Of a stretch of DNA of 64,000 nucleotides, positions 45,801 through 54,200 are shown piece by piece. Below the pieces are notes generated by a model. It was not told where the DNA came from. It did not search any database and worked only from the letters and a program-made list of their open reading frames with translations. The position numbers and the translations under genes were made by a program. The first letter of the stretch is position 1. Each line of letters opens with the position of its first letter. The stretch is from assembly GCF_027244095.1 (NCBI RefSeq), contig NC_069662.1, forward strand, positions 16,766,501 to 16,830,500, read 5' to 3'. This stretch comes from Hemicordylus capensis. Its lineage: Eukaryota; Chordata; Lepidosauria; Squamata; Cordylidae.

Positions 45801-48207
45801 TGCAGTCCCTTGTATGAACATATTTTAATGGCTGCAACCTGCTCTGAGTTCCATCTGGAAGAAAAGAAAAAACCCACATAAGTGAAGGAATTAATAGGCT
45901 TGTTTTCATGATTGAAGTACCATAGGATAAATGAAACTTATAGATTCCCAAGCCACATGCACAGAGCGTGGAGTGCTCAGCGAAAAGCCTCCCGATTCCA
46001 GATTAGCACCACATCCTATTGGGATTGTCTGACAATCAGATCTTGGACTGATGATCCCAGCTAAATGTTGGTATGATGCGCCACAAAGCTGGGATGGGGA
46101 GTTTTCTTTTGCCGACCACACAACGTGGTCCATGGGAAGGCACGCAGCTCAGCGATCTATAGACCCCCCACGTTACTCTGACTGTGAGAGCCACCCAAAT
46201 AAGTCTCCAGTGTCCCCCAAAGCATGCTGACATTGGTGGCTCAAGACCTCTGTGTGCATGAGGCACAGAGCCAGCCAGCTTGTGCCTACCCTCTTCCCCT
46301 TTTTGTTTTAAAGCAGGGGGCAGGAGGGCATCTTGTCACCTTGCTGGTGCCCCAGTAATCTGCTGCCGGAGGTGTCCGTCTCATCTCTCCTCTTGGAAGG
46401 ACCACCCCTGTATAGTGGCATGTTGAATATATGTGAATCCTTATTTGCCATTTCCCGGGAAAAGAGAAAGGAAAATGTGGTTGCCATCAGTTTTTCTTCT
46501 CCTCCCCTCCCTAGTTTGCCGTTGTCCAGTTCTCCAGTCAATCCCAAGTGGTTGTTAACTTTGCTGACTATAGTAAAGCTGGAGGTCAGGTGAAAGACAT
46601 CATCTTCAGTTTTGCACGTGCCCGTGGGAATACCTACACCCCCAGTGCCATTCGCTATGTGGCGTGAGTACCAGGAAGATGGGTGTGGGGCTGGGGTGAG
46701 GCTCCCTTTCACCGGCTGCACCTTCAGACCCGTCCTGTTTGCCATCTCCTGTGCAGGAACTCGGTCTTCACATCCTGGCAAGGCATGCAACCCCAAAGCA
46801 AGAAACTCCTCATTGTGCTGACCGATGGGCAATCCAATGACAAAGAAACCACATTTCAAGAAGCCAAAGAGGCCGTGGAGAGAAAAGGCATAATCCGCTA
46901 TGCCATTGGGGTATGATGTGGAGATGGTAATTCTGGAAACAATAGTCCATGGTGCTGTGGATTACACACAGGGTTTGGGGTCCTGAGTTCCCTTGCTTGA
47001 GGCAGGCCTTGAGCTAGGCCTCATTGTCGGGGGAAGGGTGTAGGAGTGGCAGATCTTTAGCCATCTTTTGTCCCTGTCTCCTTGGGTCATCTGTCTCCAA
47101 CTTGTTCTTGGACGCTCATGCCAAGGGCTTTCTTGCCCCCCCCCACCATTATTGGCGTTCCTCCTGAAACCTCTCACCACAAGCACTACAAAACTCACGT
47201 GAGGGCAAACCCTGAATGTCTGTCACGTTCTGTCCTCCACGAGAGCTCCTGGCACTCCTTGACAGTCCAGCAATCCTATTTCCTCATCTACTCCCTGGAC
47301 CCACCCCTCAGCTCCTACCCAGACCAGTCCGCCATCGGGGCTGTTTCGACTGCCTCTTCCCCAGCCACATCTCCTTGACTACTTGGGTGAGGCTGTACCT
47401 GGCCTCTGACCAGCCACAGGAGGCTTTACGCACAGGGCTTCTGCCCCGAATCTCCTTCAGGAGAGTGTGTGTGCGTTCACACACCAACCAAACTTACCCC
47501 GAACTCCCTTCGAGATCCTTGGACCCACTCCACACACAAATGGGGCTTTGTGATGCAAATTCTAACTTATCTCGACATATGTCCGGGCTTTTTAAATGCT
47601 GGTTTTAAGTTGCTTTTTCTGAAAACGCTGGAGCAAACAGGGAGAGGTGGTGACATAGAATCATTAGCATGATAAGAAGGATACTCTCTTCACAAATGCA
47701 GATCTATCTCTGCAGAGAGCTCTCTCTGCCCCTCCCATTGACTAGAAGGAAAATACTGACATCTGCCATGTGTACTTGTTTCAAGAGAGAACTGAGAGCA
47801 GAGGGGATGGGCTACTCCCCTCAGTGCCGCGAGTGTAGTTCGAAGTGGCTTCACTCAACATTTACCCTGAAGCCAAGTGCGAATAACCTCCTGAGTAACA
47901 GATCCCCCACATAGGGATATGTGTATCTAGTAACAGCACCACATGCAAACACAGACTAGTATTTGGGGCAAGGAAATTAACACCCAGAAACCTGTATTTC
48001 ACTTCAGAAGAGGAAAGTTTCTAGTTGTTCAGGCTGCAAAGATAGGCTTGGAAGTGCTTATAGAGTACTTGGTAGAAGTTCTGAGGGTGGTTCTTAAGGG
48101 TTCTAAGAAGAACTGGCAAAGCTCTGGAGATTATTATAACAAAAATTTGTAAGGAAATCTAGCAGGAGATAATAGGGTGATCTTAGAGCCAAATGAGTCA
48201 ATCTGTT

Positions 48208-48271
<64 letters not shown>

Positions 48272-51200
48272 ACCCCTGCAGAACCCTGATTTTGGGTCCT
48301 TAATCCAAGTCTGACCTTTCCACTAAGTGAATTAGGTAGTTACCTGGGGTGCCAAGTGGGGAGGGGCACAGATGCCCTGGGTCAGGAGGCCTAAATTGGG
48401 CCTACCCTGGGCTAGTATTTGCCCCAGGAGGGAAACTCAAATTGTCACCAAAGAGTTCAAGGAAGCCCGTGTGAACTTGGGAGAGTGCTTTAGGATCCAC
48501 CCAACACTGCTCTGGGGTTTCAGGAAATGAACTTCTCAAGGAATGCCTGATAAGCTTCTGAGGAAGGGAGGTAGCCCCAAACCTGCTACCTGAGGTGATT
48601 TCCTCCTCCTCCTCCTCCTGCCTCATGGTAGATCAAGCCCTGCTGTGGGATGCCAGGGATTCTAGGAAGACAGTTTAGAAACCACTAGCATAGATGATAG
48701 TTTGGAACAGTGTATAGTATTCTGGTGTCAATTAACCTGTTTGGGAGGTGGAAGGTTCTAGAAGGACATGCGTGGTTCCAGAAGGGGGTAGATATCGCCT
48801 GCCCTCCATCCAAAGGGATCTCCCTATTGTGTGTTCCAGGTTGGTCAGTTTTTCCGTACACAAGAAGCAGCTAAAGATGAGTTGCGCAAAATTGCTTCAT
48901 CAGATGAGAATGTTTTCTCCGTGGACAGCTTTGAGGGACTCCATGCACTTCAGGACCAGCTGAAGGAGAAAATATTCAATATTGAAGGTTTGAAACTGCA
49001 CCACACTTCTTCCCTCGTGATTCTTCACTTGAGGTCTTTCTAAGCAAATTTTTAAAAATCCAAATTTGCTATGTTAATGCTATGCTCATGTTAATGCTAC
49101 TCTAGTGTGTGGGATCTTCTGTTCCAGGACAAAACTAGTACGTGTGTTCACAGCATTGTCCCTTTTATACTGGGGGACATGCTGCAAAAGTGGGAATGCG
49201 CAACTATTTTATAGCTGCTTTCCTCATATATATACACAAGGAAACCTTATGCAGATTTAACTAAAGGTTTATTCTGCAACAACTCCATTTCCCCCTTCTT
49301 CTTTTCCTTTCTGACTCCTCCCTTACACTCTTTACAGGACCACCCCCCTCGCCCCTGGGACAAATGTCCAAACAAACAAACAAACAAACAAACAAACTAC
49401 AAAGGATTATTGTATAGAATACAACAACCACATGCAAACAATTAAAATGTGCAAGAATGAGAAAAAGAGTGAAATAAAAGCTCCTAGGAAAATCTCCACA
49501 GAATTGCAGCCAAGTCATAACGGGGGAAGATACAACCGCAGGGCACTTTCCAGATTAAACCCTACAACAATTTCACTACGGATCTGCTAAGTGTGTTTCC
49601 ATACTTCCTGTGTTGTGACACTGCAGTTCCATCACTGACAGCAAGATGCTGTTTACATTTCCGATGCCTTATTTAGGATTTTATCTTTGTGTTATAGTGC
49701 TACAACATTGCAAGTCTGTTGCAGAAAAATAGCTGTATTTTCCTGTTGTAGGATTTTGAGATTCTGGAGATCGTTTTTAATATGATCTTCCCAAGTCAAA
49801 GCAGTTTACCCGAGGAAGTTTTTCATATGGGACTTTTAAAGTCCTTTTACTTGCATCTACTATGGAATGGAGGGGGTGCGTTCACATATCAGCCAGATTT
49901 GCCCCTAAGTCCCTGCGAGTTATCGGGGAGAAGTTCACACACAATTTGGGTTTTTCATTGTGCTTTAAGAGTATAGCCCAATTTATATCCAGGATTTAAA
50001 AAATCCAGTATTTGTGTCAGTTTTGGGAACAACTTTGAGTTTTCAGTAAACTCCCTGTAAACTTGCAGTAAAGCCTGCTGTGTGTAAAAGTCCCTGCTGT
50101 AGCATGTAATCTGGAAACTGCCCAGGAAACTATTTAAGAAAGTGATTAACTAAGGATCAGTAACAATACCTATAGAGCAAGAGACACTTAAAACTGCGCC
50201 ATATATTCCACGCTGAGCTCTCCCCCTGCCCCGCCTTCTTTCCAAGCTGCATTGGAGGCACAGCAGAAGATGGGAGCGGAATGCTTTGATAAATTGGAAG
50301 TTCATGACAAGGAAATTGATATTTGTTTACAAATTTGGACTCGGGAATGGAGGACAGGGGCAGGGTACAGACAACAGAGACAACCAACTGATCAATTTCC
50401 ACCCCATAGTCGGGACAGAAAATAGCAACAACATGGGTACAAAAAAAGAAACCTGCAAGAATTGCTGTATGCAGACTCTCTCTCTCTCTCTCCCCCCCCT
50501 ACGCAATTCGGTGGGGAAGCCCACAGAAATAAGTGGAGGCGGGGAAGCCCTCCATCTGGAGGGACCCATAATTGCAATGAAAGCACCACTTTGAAGATAA
50601 TTGCATTTTCCCAGTGGTTTGACTGTTGTGACTGTTGACCCCCACCCCCGCCCTTCATCCTGATATCTGTTGCGACTGTTGTGACTGTTGACCCCCACCC
50701 CTGCCCTTCATCCTGATATCTTCACAACAGAAGCCAGCGTGGTGTGGTTAGAGTGCTGGACTAGGACCGGGGAGACCCAAGTTCAAATCCCCATTCAGCC
50801 ATAATACTAGCTGGGTGACTCTGGGCCAGTCACGTCTCTCTCAGCCTAACCTACTTCAGAGGGTTGTTGTGAAAGAGAAACTCAAGTATGTAGTATATCA
50901 AGTATGTATCTCTAGGTTCCTTGGAGGAAGAGCAGGATATAAATGTAACAACAACAACAACAGAAGCATTTATTACCTGAGTAAAAGATGTTGGTGTTCC
51001 CCAAGAATCTGGGCATTCCTTGTACTATAACATGACCATTTGGAAAGGCTGTGTTAATATTGTAGATTCTGAGGCCCCCTTACCCTCCCCACAACTGCTT
51101 TATCATTTGCCAGACTTAATCCATTTCTTCTCTGAAAAGGAACATCTGGAGACAATCCTGGCAACATATTTCAGCTAGAACTTTCACAAGGTGGATTCAG

Positions 51201-54200
51201 CACTCTCATCACCCCAGTGAGTAGGGATATCCATCTATTTAATTTTGCATCTCTGTCTGTTTCTTTTTAGCCTACTTCCCAAAAGGCTTATGAGATCACC
51301 CGGCATTCCGTGTGTGTGTCCATGTGTCTGTCCGTCCATGACAGTGCGTCTCCCCCTATCAACTTCACAATGCCTGGACCAATATGAACCAAATCAAGTA
51401 CAGTTGTAGGAACACATAGAGGAGACCTCAACAGCATAGTTTATGATGATGTCATCCACCTCAATTCAAGATGGCCGACACATAAACGTTTGAGGTGCAA
51501 GTGGGCTAACTTGTAAACCACCTAACCTATATAAACCAAATTTGCTACAGCTGTAGGGACACATAGGGATGCCTCAATGGCATAGTTTGTGATGATGTCA
51601 TTCACCCCAATTCAAGATGGTGGACATGTGAACATTTGAGGCACAATTGGCTAGTTTGTGAACCGCCTAACCAATTTGAACCAAAGATGCTACAGGTATA
51701 GGGACACATAGGGATTAATGACATCATCCAACCTGATTCAGGATGGTAGACCCGTGAACTTTTGAGGCGCAAATGGGCTAACTTGTGAACTGCCTAACCA
51801 ATTTGGACCGAATTTAATCCAGCTGTAGGGATAGTGAAAGGAACGTAGGCAGATTAGTTTTTACTAGAACAACTTATTTCTTTCATTTATGGATTCATGA
51901 AAGGCACTCCCCTCATTACTATTGTTTTGTGGGGCATTGGGTTGTATCTTTATTTGTGCTTGTCACAGAATACCTTAAGTGGACTCAGGATGCTCAGTAG
52001 GTTGTTTTTCGTAACATCTGGCCTGAAGAAGAAATCTGGAGAGCTTGAAAATTGCTGCACTACTTTGTGACATTTTGATTGGTTCCAGTAAAGGTATTAC
52101 CCTAGGGGTTCTCTAACTTGGGTCCCCAGACGTTGGACTGCAACTCCCATCATCCCCATGCACAATGACTGAAGCAGTTGTAGTCCAACAACATCGGGGG
52201 CCCAGGTTTGAGAACTACTGATACTATTACTACTGTAACAAATACTTGTATACCGCTTTTCGCCAAAGTTCTCCAAACATCTCAGGGGAGCTGCTAACTG
52301 AGACCGCCTGCACTACCCTATTGTGACTTTGGGGTTCAATATATACTCATTCGCTCTTCTTTTTGCTTTCCTCCTATCCAGGGACATGTTGTGACTGGAG
52401 CTGTTGGGGCTTATAATTGGGCTGGGGGTCTGGTAGAAGAGTCCTTGAGAGGCCCTCCCCAAACCAGGTTCTTGAACATGTCTTCATCCCATGGTGACTT
52501 GACGGAATCCTATCTGGGTGAGTGAAACAGGCATCCCTCTTGCTCCACCCTGGGCCCCCCAATATAGTCCTCTGAGCTGCATTTCCCCAACCCAGTCTTC
52601 ATTGACAATTTTCTGTCTGTGTCTGACAGGTTATGCGGTGGCGCTGGCTCGTCATGGTCAGCGGCAGTTCTATGTAGCCGGGGCACCACGATACAATCAC
52701 ATTGGGAGGGTCGTGGTGTTCGAAAGCTCGAGCAGGCGGTTTGCGGGGTACTTTGGGGGTAAACAGGTAAGAGGGAGAGAAGTGGGGTGTGGATCAACCT
52801 CCCATTCTTTCATAGATAGCTACATTGTAAACCACCTTGGAAGTTTCGTTCTAAACTGAAGGGAGGGATGTAATGTTTGGCATCCAGTCTAAGTTACTCA
52901 GTGGTACTATTCAGGAGCTACTCTAAAGAATTACTTAATTTCAATAGGATTTCTATAGTGTAATTTAATTAGGATGTCAGCCAAGATATTTTAAATATAT
53001 AAATAATTTCATTCTTGTCAAGTCCCGGTAGGAATTTGGATAGAAATTTTACCTTAGACACACATGGAGAGGGCAGAAATGGTAGATGTACAAGACTTGT
53101 CACTAATTACTGAACAATAAACAGATATTACCTTATTAACCTCTAATCCCTATAACCTGTTTGTTTGTTTACATCTATTTCCCATTCTTCCTCCAAGGAG
53201 CCCAGCATGGTGTACGTGATTATGTTTATCCTCACAACAACCCTGTGAGGTAGGTTAGACTGAGGCAGAAGTGACTAACTCAGAGTCACCTGGTGAGTTT
53301 CATGGCTGAGTGTGGATTTGAATTTAGGCCTCCCCAGATTAGGACTGGGGATGCCTAAATTCAAATCCCCACTCAGCCAAGACTCAAATCCAACACTCTA
53401 ATCGCTATACCCCCAACATTATGTTTGGCTTTGACCTTAGCTCAGGGATTCTTACCCTTTTTGCACCTACAGACAACCCCACCTCCAAATCCTCACATAT
53501 TGCCCATGGACCTTCACCCCTTTTATATATTTTCATAAAGTTTCAGTAAAAATTGCAGTGGAGGTAGGTGGATGGCTGGGTGAATATTCAAGATAGTTCA
53601 TTTGAGTCTGGTGTCTCTTTTCAACTGTGAACAGTGATGGTAAAATTAAAATGCAAGGAAAATAAAGGCTGGGATGTCCCATATTTGATTATCAATGACG
53701 TTTGGGGGGAGCTACCTATAAATCTTTAAATTTCCATGAACCCCAGGTTAAGAACCTCTGCTCTAGTAAATTCTAATTGCATTGAAATGCTCCTGTCAGT
53801 CACAAGCAGCTCTTCATTAACATTTTCAAAGGGCTAGATAGAGCATCACACACTGTTCTTGCCACCTCTTTCTTTGCTTCCCTTCCAATGTACCTAGTCA
53901 TCTATCTGCCCACTCGTGCACTCTGCCTGTCTGTCTTGGGCTTCTGAAGAGCCACAAACCTGATTACTTATGGTGATTAAGAACTGCCTCCAGGGAGTTA
54001 TTCGCACATGGCTTCATGCCATGGAGTATCTGAAGAGCAAATCTGCTTCACAGTAGATTCACAGATGTTTAATCCAGGGGATTAAAATTAATTCAGGCTT
54101 CACATAGGGTCGGCTCTTCTCCGCAAGCCCTGCAGTTCTTTTTCCTGTGAGCTCCCATAGCTTGCTCCGGGTTTTTTCTCTCCAACCAATCACATCACAG

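Noticed and set aside
48402-48626. Minus-strand 74-residue frame
   Set aside because: Intronic, starts in a GAG/CTC repeat, no family resemblance.
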